A stretch of DNA of 64,000 nucleotides from Rhodopseudomonas palustris HaA2 (GTDB lineage: Bacteria; Pseudomonadota; Alphaproteobacteria; Rhizobiales; Xanthobacteraceae), in the NCBI RefSeq assembly GCF_000013365.1, contig NC_007778.1:3720001-3784000 (forward strand). The letters run 5' to 3'. The notes under the pieces are model-generated. The model was not told the DNA's origin, made no database searches, and saw only the letters and a list, made by a program, of their open reading frames with translations. The position numbers and the translations under genes were made by a program. This document shows, in pieces, positions 27,676 to 36,017 of this stretch. Within the stretch, counting starts at the first letter, position 1. Each line of letters begins with the position of its first letter.

Positions 27676-29058
27676 TTACTTGACGTGCCGCGCCGACGAC
27701 AGCGCGGTGACGTTTTCGTCGGCCGCAGCGACGGCAGGCTCATCCGCGGTCGCTGGCGCCTTGAAAGGCTCGTTCACTTTCGGCTCGGCCGGCGGTCGCA
27801 ACGCCTGGCTCGCCAGCTCGACCTCGCGCGCCATCCTGAGCGCCGCCATCATCTCGGCCGCCGTCATCGCCGACGCGCTCGCCGCCGGCAGCCCCTCGCG
27901 CCTGATCGCGGCGTGCACCACGCACAGGATCAGCACCAGCACTGCCGGCATCAGGTCGATCGAGATCGCACCGGCCCAGCTCGGAATGAAGTCGCCGGCA
28001 TAGCGCAGCACGGCTTCGGCCGGTGACAGCGTCTGAAACCGGGCGGGTTCGATCCGCGGCATCTCGAGGATCTTGTCGGCCGCCCCCGCCAGCGATGCCG
28101 CCTGCGCGGCGATCGCGCCTTCGACCTTGCCGACCACAGCGGTCTGGCGCTCGGCCAGATCGGCGCTGCGACCACCGGCCGCGGGCGCGATGAACGACGA
28201 CGACAGCGACGCCGCCGCGCGCTTCACGGCCGGCGCCACCGAGGTCTGCTGCAGATTGGCGATCACCCCCATCAGCGCCAGGGATTCGGTGGCGAAGCCG
28301 TCGCTGCGCTCGCTGATCGGGCCGCGCTCCGACACCATCTCGCGCATTCTGGCGAGGTGCTTGCCGCCTTCCTCGAACAGCGACGAGACGCGCTTGCCCG
28401 AGGCCTCGACTTCCTTGCCGAGACTATCGAGCTGCCCCGACATCTGTGTCAGCAATTGCACCACGGTGCCGGAGCCCGACGTACCGGTGAGCGAGCCGGC
28501 GCGCTCCGCATCCGCCAGCTTGGCGAAGCGCGACGACGCGATCTGGATGTCGGGCAGCAGCCCCTGCGCCGCGATGGCGTTGCTGTTCGCCGCGTCGAGA
28601 TCGCGGGTGTAGTCCTGCACGGTGATCGCGAGGTGCTGCCGGATCGCCGCGCCGCCGGCCAGCGCCGAGGCGTTCAGCCAGGACGACATCGCCACGATCA
28701 TCAGCGAGCCGAAAACCATGCAGCCGAACATCAGCACGCGGCCGGTCCGGTCCACGACGTGCGGCATGAACTGCATCAGGAACACCCAGAAGGCGTAGAT
28801 GCCGACCGACACCGCGACCGAATAGATCAGCGCGGCAAAGAACACCGTGGTCGGGCTGCCGTCGAGCAGTTCGCGCACGCCGAGATAAGTATAGACGCCA
28901 GCGGCCAGCGCCAGGATCGCCGTGGTGAGTTTGAGCATCACCTCCAGCCGGGCGACGCCGCGCGACAACAACAGCGACGCTGGAACCGCCGCGCCAGTCG
29001 AATGCAGGGGCGTGCGCGAGGACGAAGCGGCCGGGTCGGCGGCAAGGGGCATGGGCAT
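27676..29058 (-). CDS. four-helix membrane protein of unknown function
   Basis: 460-aa protein from ATG 29058 (ATG 29052 also possible; the frame to 29424 is upstream read-through). Hydrophobic helices lie near residues 40-60, 70-95 and 105-125. A long Ala/Ser/Glu-rich region of about 200 residues follows (QLLTQMSGQLDSLGKEVEAS...FEEGGKHLARMREMVSE), probably helical and coiled-coil. A further helix is at about 380-400 (ISIDLMPAVLVLILCVVHAAI), and the tail is Pro/Ala-rich and cytoplasmic. I do not recognise the family. It is cotranscribed with the ClpP-like protein. Confidence 0.7.
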   Translation of the reverse strand: MPMPLAADPAASSSRTPLHSTGAAVPASLLLSRGVARLEVMLKLTTAILALAAGVYTYLGVRELLDGSPTTVFFAALIYSVAVSVGIYAFWVFLMQFMPHVVDRTGRVLMFGCMVFGSLMIVAMSSWLNASALAGGAAIRQHLAITVQDYTRDLDAANSNAIAAQGLLPDIQIASSRFAKLADAERAGSLTGTSGSGTVVQLLTQMSGQLDSLGKEVEASGKRVSSLFEEGGKHLARMREMVSERGPISERSDGFATESLALMGVIANLQQTSVAPAVKRAAASLSSSFIAPAAGGRSADLAERQTAVVGKVEGAIAAQAASLAGAADKILEMPRIEPARFQTLSPAEAVLRYAGDFIPSWAGAISIDLMPAVLVLILCVVHAAIRREGLPAASASAMTAAEMMAALRMAREVELASQALRPPAEPKVNEPFKAPATADEPAVAAADENVTALSSARHVK

Positions 29059-29320
29059 ATCCGGATGACGTGACGCTGCGCACGACCAACGCCCCCGTAT
29101 GCTCGTACTCGCAACGATTAGTTGCAGAATCGGACCAGATTGTGGTCGTGCCGAGCTGCGTCTCCCGGAACCGTGCCCGCAGGTCGAGGCTCGCAAAACG
29201 GCTGTGGGCCACCGCGACGCGCCGTCCCCCTCGCTGCCGGGATGTCGTACGGTGCCATCGATTCGCCGCTCAGCCGGCGCTTCATCGACACACCGTGCCC
29301 ATTGTTTCGAGAGACCTCCA

Positions 29321-31651
29321 GTGCCGAAAATCGCGTCCATCATCGCCGCCGAACTCGCCGTCCGTGAAGAACAGGTCCAGGCCGCCATCGACCTGCTCGA
29401 CGGCGGGTCGACCGTTCCGTTCATCGCGCGCTATCGCAAGGAAGCGACCGGGATGCTGGACGACGTGCAGTTGCGCGCGCTGGAAGAGCGGCTCGGCTAT
29501 CTGCGCGAGATGGACGCGCGCCGGATCGCGATCATCGACAGCATCAAGCAGCAGGGCAAGCTGACGCCCGAGATCGAGAAGGCGCTGCTCGCGGCCGACA
29601 CCAAGGCCCGGCTCGAGGACATCTATCTGCCGTTCAAGGAAAAGCGCCGGACCAAGGCGCAGATTGCGCGCGAGGCCGGGCTCGAGCCGCTGGCCGAGAT
29701 GCTGCTGACGAATCCCGACAAGCATCCCGAGACCGAGGCGGCGGCCTTCGTGAAGACCGACGGCGAGCATCCGGTCGCCGACGTCAAGGCGGCGCTGGAA
29801 GGCGCGCGCGCCATTCTGGTCGAACGCTTCTCCGAACACGCCGACCTCACCGGCAGCCTGCGCGAAGCGATCTGGAGCCGCGGCCAGCTCAAGGCGAGCG
29901 TTCGCACCGGCAAGAAAACCGAAGGCGCGAAATTCGCCGACTATTTCGACTTTTCCGAGCCTTACCAGAAGCTGCCGTCGCATCGCATTCTCGCGTTGCT
30001 ACGTGGCGAGAAAGAGGAAATCCTGACGCTTGATTTCGGCGACGGCGAGGATCCCGACTCCAAGGAGCCGACGCAATACGAAAACCGCATCGCGGCGACC
30101 TTCGGCATCGCGCGCAAGGGACGCCCCGGCGACGCCTTCCTGTCGGATTGCGTGCGCTGGGCCTGGCGCACCCGGATCAAGACCGGGCTCGCGCTCGATA
30201 CACGGATGCGCCTCTGGCAGCAGGCCGAGAAGGAAGCGGTGCGCGTGTTCGCCGCCAATCTGCGCGACCTGCTGCTCGCCGCGCCCGCCGGAGGCCGCGC
30301 GACGCTCGGCCTCGATCCCGGCTTCCGCACCGGCGTCAAGGTCGCGGTGATCGACCAGACCGGCAAGTTCGTCGACCACACCACGATCTATCCGCACGAG
30401 CCGGCGCGGAAGTGGAACGAGAGCATGCTCGAGCTGGCGCAGCTCTGCATCAAGCATCGCATCGAGCTGGTCGCGATCGGCAACGGTACCGCGTCGCGCG
30501 AAACCGAAAAGCTCGTCACCGACCTGATGAAGCTGAAGCCCGAGCTGAAACTCACCAAGGCGATCGTCTCCGAGGCCGGCGCCTCGGTGTATTCGGCCTC
30601 CGAATTCGCCTCCAAGGAATTCCCGGATCTCGACGTCTCGATCCGCGGCGCGGTCTCGATCGCGCGGCGGCTGCAGGACCCGCTCGGCGAACTGGTGAAG
30701 GTGCCGCCGCAATCGATCGGCGTCGGCCAGTATCAGCACGACCTCAACCAGCATGTGCTGTCGCGCGCGCTCGACGCCACCGTCGAGGATTGCGTCAACG
30801 CCGTCGGCGTCGATCTCAACACCGCATCGGCGCCGCTGCTGGAGCGCGTCTCCGGCATCGGCGAAACGCTGGCGGCGAACATCGTCGCCCACCGCGACGG
30901 CAACGGCCCCTTCCCGAGCCGCGCCAAGCTCAAGGAAGTGCCGCGGCTCGGCCCCAAGGCGTTCGAGCAATGCGCCGGCTTCCTGCGGATTCGCGACGGC
31001 GAGAATCCGCTCGACGCCTCCGGCGTGCATCCGGAAGCCTACCCGCTGGTGAAGAAGATTCTGGCGGCGACCAAGAGCGACATCAAGGCGATCATCGGCC
31101 AGACCAAGACGCTGCAGTCGCTGCAGCCCGCGTCCTTCGCGGACGACAAATTCGGCATCCCCACGGTGACCGACATCCTGAAGGAATTGGAGAAGCCCGG
31201 CCGCGATCCGCGGCCGGAATTCAAGACCGCGACGTTCCAGGAGGGCGTCGAGAAGATCACCGACCTCAAGCCCGGCATGATCCTCGAGGCGACGGTGACC
31301 AACGTCGCCGCGTTCGGTGCCTTCGCCGACATCGGCGTGCATCAGGACGGGCTGATCCACATCTCGGCGATGTCGGAACGGCGGATCAACGACCCGCGCG
31401 AAGTCGTCAAGCCGGGCCAGGTGGTGAAGGTGAAGGTGCTCGAGGTCGACGTGCCGCGCAACCGGATCGGGCTGACGCTGCGGCTGTCGGATCCCATTCC
31501 GGCGCCCGGCGAGCGACGCAAGGACGGCGGCGGCAACGCCAAGCTGGTCGATCGCTATCGCCCCAAGCCCGAGCCGAAGAGCACCGGCGGCGGCGCCTTC
31601 GCGGCCGCGCTGGCAAAGGCGGCCGAGAACAGCAAGGGCCGCTCGAAGTAA
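29321..31651 (+). CDS. tex: Tex family RNA-binding transcription accessory protein
   Basis: 776-aa Tex protein, a cytoplasmic nucleic-acid-binding factor related to Spt6. In order it has an N-terminal helical Tex domain, a YqgF/RNase H-like domain around 325-450 (TLGLDPGFRTGVKVAV), helix-hairpin-helix motifs around 500-560 (LLERVSGIGETLAANIVAHR) and a C-terminal S1 domain at about 648-718 (GMILEATVTNVAAFGAFADIG). GTG 29321 gives the standard N-terminus VPKIASIIAAELAV; the frame open from 29099 upstream is spurious. Length is typical. Two strong hairpins follow the stop. Confidence 0.95.
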   Translation: MPKIASIIAAELAVREEQVQAAIDLLDGGSTVPFIARYRKEATGMLDDVQLRALEERLGYLREMDARRIAIIDSIKQQGKLTPEIEKALLAADTKARLEDIYLPFKEKRRTKAQIAREAGLEPLAEMLLTNPDKHPETEAAAFVKTDGEHPVADVKAALEGARAILVERFSEHADLTGSLREAIWSRGQLKASVRTGKKTEGAKFADYFDFSEPYQKLPSHRILALLRGEKEEILTLDFGDGEDPDSKEPTQYENRIAATFGIARKGRPGDAFLSDCVRWAWRTRIKTGLALDTRMRLWQQAEKEAVRVFAANLRDLLLAAPAGGRATLGLDPGFRTGVKVAVIDQTGKFVDHTTIYPHEPARKWNESMLELAQLCIKHRIELVAIGNGTASRETEKLVTDLMKLKPELKLTKAIVSEAGASVYSASEFASKEFPDLDVSIRGAVSIARRLQDPLGELVKVPPQSIGVGQYQHDLNQHVLSRALDATVEDCVNAVGVDLNTASAPLLERVSGIGETLAANIVAHRDGNGPFPSRAKLKEVPRLGPKAFEQCAGFLRIRDGENPLDASGVHPEAYPLVKKILAATKSDIKAIIGQTKTLQSLQPASFADDKFGIPTVTDILKELEKPGRDPRPEFKTATFQEGVEKITDLKPGMILEATVTNVAAFGAFADIGVHQDGLIHISAMSERRINDPREVVKPGQVVKVKVLEVDVPRNRIGLTLRLSDPIPAPGERRKDGGGNAKLVDRYRPKPEPKSTGGGAFAAALAKAAENSKGRSK

Positions 31652-31727
31652 GCGGGAGCCGCCCCCCTTCGGCGGGCCCGCTCCCGCCTGGGTGGCGCCG
31701 TGCCTCCGGCAGGATCGCCGGAGGCAC
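31652..31727. terminator. two adjacent hairpins between tex and a convergent gene
   Basis: 31652-31687 forms GCGGGAGC/GCTCCCGC with an inner CCGCC/GGCGG stem, starting right at the tex stop. 31700-31727 forms the 11-bp perfect stem GTGCCTCCGGC/GCCGGAGGCAC with a 6-base loop. Neither has a clear U tract, but their place between convergent genes suggests bidirectional termination. Confidence 0.5.
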
Positions 31728-31741
31728 GAGGACGCAAGCTG

Positions 31742-32494
31742 TTACTTGATGTTCCGCTGCACGAAGGCGTGAACCTCGGCGGCGATCAGATCCTTGTCGT
31801 GATCGATCGTCGCCACGTGATAGGAACGATTGAGCCACAGCAACTCGATGCGATCGGAGCCGACATTGTTGGCGATCAGGTTGGCGTTGTTGGTCGACAG
31901 CACGTGGTCGACCCGCGAATTGATCACGAAGGTCGGGCATTTGATCCGCGGCAGCAATGCGCGTGCGGTGGCCGCGAGGCCCAGCGCATGCTTCATGCAG
32001 ACCACCGGCACCTCCGGATAGGCGAGTTCTTTGGTCTCGGTATCCATCATGTCGGAACCGATGCCGGGGATCGTCTCCGGCAGGCCACGCGCATAGGCGA
32101 TCGACGCCATGTCAGGCGATTCGATCTGCGCCGCCGCGTTGATCGGGATCACGCCGCTGACCTTGTCCGGATGCATCGCCGCCAGATACAGCGACAACGT
32201 GCCGCCCATCGACAGGCCCGCGACGAACACCTTGTCGCATTTGGCTGAGATTTCAGCGAGCGCGTCTTCGGCGGCAGCGGCCCAGTCGGCCGCGGTCGTC
32301 TTCGCCATCGCCGCGGGCGAGACGCCGTGCCCGGGAAGACGCGGGCCGAGCACGGTGTAGCCCTGCTCGCCCAGACGTTCGCCGAGATAGCGCATGCTCT
32401 GCGGACTGCCGGTGAAGCCGTGCACCAGCAGGACGCCGATCTTGTTGCCGTCGAAGGAAAACGCTTCTGCGCCGGGTAGGACCTCGTCGCTCAT
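31742..32494 (-). CDS. alpha/beta hydrolase, monoacylglycerol lipase/carboxylesterase type
   Basis: 250-aa alpha/beta hydrolase. The oxyanion segment is LLVHGFTGSPQSMRYL, the nucleophile elbow GLSMGG carries the Ser, an Asp lies in SRVDHVLS and the His in SYHVATIDHDKD. The cap is short, as in the Geobacillus Est30-type carboxylesterases and bacterial monoglyceride lipases. The ATG at 32494 has GGAGG five bases upstream; the frame from 32596 has no such site. Cytoplasmic, no signal peptide. It is convergent with tex and divergent from the metal-chelate binding protein. Confidence 0.87.
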   Translation of the reverse strand: MSDEVLPGAEAFSFDGNKIGVLLVHGFTGSPQSMRYLGERLGEQGYTVLGPRLPGHGVSPAAMAKTTAADWAAAAEDALAEISAKCDKVFVAGLSMGGTLSLYLAAMHPDKVSGVIPINAAAQIESPDMASIAYARGLPETIPGIGSDMMDTETKELAYPEVPVVCMKHALGLAATARALLPRIKCPTFVINSRVDHVLSTNNANLIANNVGSDRIELLWLNRSYHVATIDHDKDLIAAEVHAFVQRNIK

Positions 32495-32711
32495 CTCGAC
32501 CTCCATGTCGTGTTGCCACCGATCTTTGCCGGTTCGAGGAATGAATAGGCGATCACCGCGACGACCACAAATCAGCCCCGTCACCGCATCCGACACCGAC
32601 GAGCATCATGGAGCCGGTCCGGGGCTGCCGCCATGGCTTGCTTTAGATCAAATTCGGCAATGCTTCGACGTGCTTAGTATTGCATTCCCCTCAAGGAACA
32701 CGCCCCTCGTC

Positions 32712-33602
32712 ATGACCCACCCGACCGGACTGCGGACACGGGGCCTGCTCGGCGCGCTCGCCCTGGCCCTCGGCCTCGTGCTGCCGAACACGTCGGTCGC
32801 CGGCGCCGCCCGGATCGCGTCGATCAACATGTGCACGGATCAGATTCTGATCGCGGTGGCCGATCCGACGCAGATCGTCGGCCTCGGCCCCTACGCCCGC
32901 GATCCGCATCTGTCATGGTCTGCGACGCAGGCGCGCGACTACCCGCAGCTGTCGGGTGAAGCCGAAGACCTGCTGCTGCTGGCGCCCGATCTGGTGCTCG
33001 CCGGCCGTTACGGCAAGGCGGCGACGCGCGAGCTGCTCCGGCACCAGGCAATCGCCGTCGAAGAGTTCGATGTCCCGAACAGCATCGACGATGTGAAGCA
33101 GCAGATCCGTCGTGTCGGCGACCTCACCGGCCACTCCGAACGCGCCGATGCGATCATCGACCGGATCGATCGATCGGTGGCCCGCACCCGCGCGGTCACG
33201 GCGCGGTGGCGCGACCGCATTCTTCCCGTATCGCGACGCGGATGGGTCGCGGGCAACGACGGCTTGCTCAGTTCGCTGCTGGAGGTCGCCGGTCTGTCCA
33301 ACGCGGCGACGGAGATCGGCCTCACCCACGGCGGCTTCGCGTCGCTGGAGGCGATCGTCGCCTCCCGCCCGGATCTGCTGCTCGTCGCCGACGACAAGGC
33401 TTTCGCGGAAGATCAGGGCAAGGCGCTGCTGTTGCATCCCGCGATCCAGCAAGCCTATCCGCCGAGCCGTCGCCTGGTGTTTCCGGATCAGCTGACGATG
33501 TGCGGCGGGCCGATGCTACCCGCAGCACTCGATCAGCTCGCCGATTCGATCGAGCGGATTCACCGCGAGGATGGCGCATCCCTGCCGCGGCAGCGCCCCT
33601 GA
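32712..33602 (+). CDS. periplasmic metal-chelate (cobalamin/iron complex) binding protein, BtuF-like
   Basis: 296-aa type III periplasmic binding protein (Peripla_BP_2). A signal peptide covers about 1-31 (GLLGALALALGLVLPNTSVAGAA). The two lobes start with RIASINMCTDQILIAVADPTQIVGLG and end with a QLTMCGGPMLPAALDQL segment, linked by a long helix. The family delivers cobalamin, haem or ferric siderophores. The neighbouring cobalamin genes make a corrinoid plausible, but no ABC permease or B12 riboswitch is attached to this gene, so the ligand is open. The open frame extends upstream to 32394 without signal-peptide features. Confidence 0.82.
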   Translation: MTHPTGLRTRGLLGALALALGLVLPNTSVAGAARIASINMCTDQILIAVADPTQIVGLGPYARDPHLSWSATQARDYPQLSGEAEDLLLLAPDLVLAGRYGKAATRELLRHQAIAVEEFDVPNSIDDVKQQIRRVGDLTGHSERADAIIDRIDRSVARTRAVTARWRDRILPVSRRGWVAGNDGLLSSLLEVAGLSNAATEIGLTHGGFASLEAIVASRPDLLLVADDKAFAEDQGKALLLHPAIQQAYPPSRRLVFPDQLTMCGGPMLPAALDQLADSIERIHREDGASLPRQRP

Positions 33603-33636
33603 CCGGCGCCTTCGCGCGTCGCGCAGCAACCAAGCA

Positions 33637-33963
33637 TCACTCCGAAGACGCTTCCTTGATGCGCTTCGGATCCTGATCGCCACCATCCCACAATTTCGGT
33701 TTTTCGAGCCAACGCTGGATGAAATTCCAGGAGCGGCGATAGCCGTTGTGCGGCAGCGTGCAGGCGCTGCAATCCTTGCGCTTCAGGCCGTTGCGATCGG
33801 TGAACACCTGGTACGGACCAGGGCACTCATAGGCGATCAGCGGGCAGTAGCAGAATAGGCAGTTGAACTCCCGCGCCACGCCGGGATGGCACGGCAGGAA
33901 GGGGCAGGCCTCGTTGGTGAAGCCCTTGAAGGCCTCGTTTGTCGTGGTGTCTTTGGGTTCCAT
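33637..33963 (-). CDS. small cysteine-rich protein preceded by a cobalamin riboswitch
   Basis: 108-aa protein with eight Cys: C20, C25, C35, C38, C40, C47, C65 and C68 (ACPFLPCHPG, FNCLFCYCPL, KDCSACTLPHN). This matches the cysteine-rich small domain (zf-like, PF04071) that occurs in or near cobalamin genes, and it probably binds a metal or Fe-S cluster. ATG 33963 has GGAGTGGGC directly upstream. A B12 riboswitch (34187-34368, same strand) lies about 220 nt upstream, so expression should fall when adenosylcobalamin is plentiful. Its exact task is not known; lower-ligand or metal handling in B12 synthesis is a guess. Confidence 0.82.
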   Translation of the reverse strand: MEPKDTTTNEAFKGFTNEACPFLPCHPGVAREFNCLFCYCPLIAYECPGPYQVFTDRNGLKRKDCSACTLPHNGYRRSWNFIQRWLEKPKLWDGGDQDPKRIKEASSE

Positions 33964-34121
33964 GCCCACTCCATGGCGAAGCCATTAGCGGCCCCGCATT
34001 GGCGCACAGGCGTGCGTCGTGCGGCCCGCCCGATCAGGGTGGCGAGCAACGCGCGACAATGACCGCCCGCGACGCCGATCGATCTGGCGATATCAGCAAT
34101 CTGCGCTGCGACGACGGCGAA

Positions 34122-34139
34122 CTACGTCCGATTGATCAT
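34122..34139 (-). other. five-codon ORF with ribosome site in riboswitch leader
   Basis: Downstream of the minus-strand B12 riboswitch, GGAG is followed after 6 bases by ATG and only four more codons before TAG (MINRT). It has no coding value as a protein. It sits where a riboswitch-controlled start codon would be expected. Confidence 0.4.
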
Positions 34140-34186
34140 GGAATTCTCCGCTGTCGACCCACCCGTCGACATCAAGTGGACGATTG

Positions 34187-34368
34187 CCTGCGGCCGGTCT
34201 CCTGGCTCGCGGATATGGTCCGGATCGCCTTCCCGAGCGCAAAACGATCGCTCAGTGGCAGCTTGATCGCGGACGATCCGCCTACAGTTGCGGGGGCAGC
34301 CGCGGAATTGGCGAAAGCTCGCCGCACCGCATTCCCTGTTTCACCTCTCTTTCGAGAGGCACCGAAGG
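34187..34368 (-). ncRNA. cobalamin (B12) riboswitch, minus strand
   Basis: Read on the minus strand it holds the conserved blocks in order: GGTGCC and GAGGTGAAACAGGGAA, CCGCGGCTGCCCCCGCAACTG, TGCCACTGAG, GGGAAGGCGATC and the B12 box GCGAGCCAGGAGACCGGCC. A hairpin GTCGAC-GGGTGG-GTCGAC (34153-34170) follows 17 nt later. It faces the cysteine-rich protein gene. Confidence 0.93.
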
Positions 34369-34549
34369 CATGGCAAACAGAGCACGCCTCGCATCCACGC
34401 GCAAGCGCGATGCGGTTTCGGGAGCGACTACCAACATGCGCGGTGACGTCCACCGCGCACGGCAGGGAGCATTTGCACCTTCGTCGTAGAGCCCGACTCT
34501 CGCCTCCTCTCATCTTGCGTCCGGCGGGTCGTCGTGCTCTTGTCGGATC

Positions 34550-34732
34550 GTCTACGGTGCCTCTCGCGAGAGAGGTGAAACAGGGAATGCGGTACGGCGC
34601 GAAAGCGCCAAAGCCGCGGCTGCCCCCGCAACTGTAAGCGGATCGTCGCCGATCACATGCGCCACTGAGTCCGCCAAGACGGCCTCGGGAAGGCGATCGG
34701 GACAACATCCGCGAGCCAGGAGACCGGCCGTA
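34550..34732 (+). ncRNA. cobalamin (B12) riboswitch, plus strand
   Basis: Conserved blocks in order: GGTGCCTCTCG, GAGGTGAAACAGGGAA, CCGCGGCTGCCCCCGCAACTG, GCCACTGAG, GGGAAGGCGATCGGG and GCGAGCCAGGAGACCGGCC. It is strikingly similar to the divergent copy at 34187-34368. It faces cobT-cobS. A hairpin TTCGAC-GGTGG-GTCGAA (34749-34765) follows 17 nt downstream. Confidence 0.95.
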
Positions 34733-34778
34733 GATTCGTGCAATGCCATTCGACGGTGGGTCGAAGAAGGACGTTCAG

Positions 34779-34802
34779 ATGCCGCATCAGCTTTCCACGT
34801 AG
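34779..34802 (+). other. seven-codon ORF with ribosome site in cobT leader
   Basis: After the plus-strand riboswitch and its hairpin, GAAGG is followed 8 bases later by ATG and six more codons before TAG (MPHQLST). It mirrors the five-codon ORF behind the divergent riboswitch. About 117 nt of leader without other signals remain before cobT. Confidence 0.4.
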
Positions 34803-34919
34803 TTCTCACCGCATCGCAATCGGTTTCGCTTCGTCGTGCTGCCCGAGCTTGCTCGCAACGGCGCGAGGAGACGTCCGTCCGATCACCTCGACGCGTCCAC
34901 CGCGCAGGCGGAGGCACGC

Positions 34920-36017
34920 GTGCGTCCGTTGCTATCAACCCATCGCGGTCTCATGCACGCTCCACGTTCCAGCCCGCCATTCTGCGCCATCGCTCCGGTC
35001 GATCACGCGCTCGAACCGACCCTGCGCGCCCGGATCGACGCCAAGGCCAAGCCGCCCGGCTCGCTCGGCCGGCTGGAAGATCTCGCCGTGCAACTCGGGC
35101 TGATCTGGCATCCGGCGCCACCGCGCGCGGACCGCGCCACGGTGTTCGTGTTCGCCGCAGATCATGGTCTCGCCGCCGAAAGCGTGTCGCCCTATCCGGC
35201 GAGCGTGACGCGGTCGATGGTCCGCGCCTATCTCGCCGGCTGCGTCGGCGTGAACGTGCTGGCGAAAGCCGCCTTCACCGACCTCTGCGTCGTCGATGCG
35301 GGCATCGACGATGACCTGCCGCCCTGCCCCGGGCTGATCGATCGCAAGATCCGGCGCGGCACCCGCAATGCGAGCCGCGAGCCGGCGATGTCGATCGACG
35401 AGGCGCGGCGCGCGATCGACGCCGCCGTCGCGCTGGTCAGCGACGCGATCGACGGCGGCGTCGACATCGTGGCGATCGGCGAGATGGGCATCGGCAACAC
35501 CACCTCGGCCGCGCTGATCACCCATCGTCTCGCCGCAGCGCCGATCGCCGACTGCGTCGGCCGCGGCGCGGGGCTCGACGCCGCCGGCGTCGCCCACAAG
35601 CTCGCGATCGCGGAGAAGGCGTCAGCGCGCACCACGGCCACCGCCCCGCTCGACGTGCTCGCCGAATTCGGCGGCTTTGAAATCGCGATGATGGCCGGCG
35701 CCGTTCTGGCGGCGGCGGCGCGGCGCCGTCCGGTGGTGATCGACGGCTTCATCGCCAGCGCCGCAGCGCTGGTCGCGGTGCGGCTGCATCCCGAGGCGCG
35801 GGACTATTGCGTGTTCTCGCATCGCTCGGCCGAGCGCGGCCACAAGGTCCTGCTCGAGACGATGGCGGCGACGCCCTATCTCGATCTCGGCCTGCGGCTC
35901 GGCGAAGGCACCGGCGCGCTGATGGCGATTCCGCTGGTGCGCGCCGCCGCCGGAATCCTCACCGACTTCGCCGACCTCTCCGACGTTCTGGCCGGCACCA
36001 TCGGCACGCCGTCGTGA
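34920..36017 (+). CDS. cobT: nicotinate-nucleotide:dimethylbenzimidazole phosphoribosyltransferase CobT
   Basis: 365-aa enzyme (family length about 350) that makes alpha-ribazole-phosphate from nicotinate mononucleotide and 5,6-dimethylbenzimidazole for the lower ligand of B12. Recognised blocks are KPPGSLGRLEDLA, FAADHG, GEMGIGNTTSAA and the C-terminal LRLGEGTGA with the catalytic Glu. GTG 34920 has GGAGG five bases upstream; ATG 34953 (MHAPRSS) is the alternative and gives 354 aa. It is controlled by the plus-strand B12 riboswitch and overlaps cobS by 4 bp. Confidence 0.94.
   Translation: MRPLLSTHRGLMHAPRSSPPFCAIAPVDHALEPTLRARIDAKAKPPGSLGRLEDLAVQLGLIWHPAPPRADRATVFVFAADHGLAAESVSPYPASVTRSMVRAYLAGCVGVNVLAKAAFTDLCVVDAGIDDDLPPCPGLIDRKIRRGTRNASREPAMSIDEARRAIDAAVALVSDAIDGGVDIVAIGEMGIGNTTSAALITHRLAAAPIADCVGRGAGLDAAGVAHKLAIAEKASARTTATAPLDVLAEFGGFEIAMMAGAVLAAAARRRPVVIDGFIASAAALVAVRLHPEARDYCVFSHRSAERGHKVLLETMAATPYLDLGLRLGEGTGALMAIPLVRAAAGILTDFADLSDVLAGTIGTPS

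Noticed and set aside
34836-36017. Longer CobT starting at GTG 34836
   Set aside because: No ribosome site there and the extra N-terminus lacks family character; GTG 34920 has GGAGG at the right distance.
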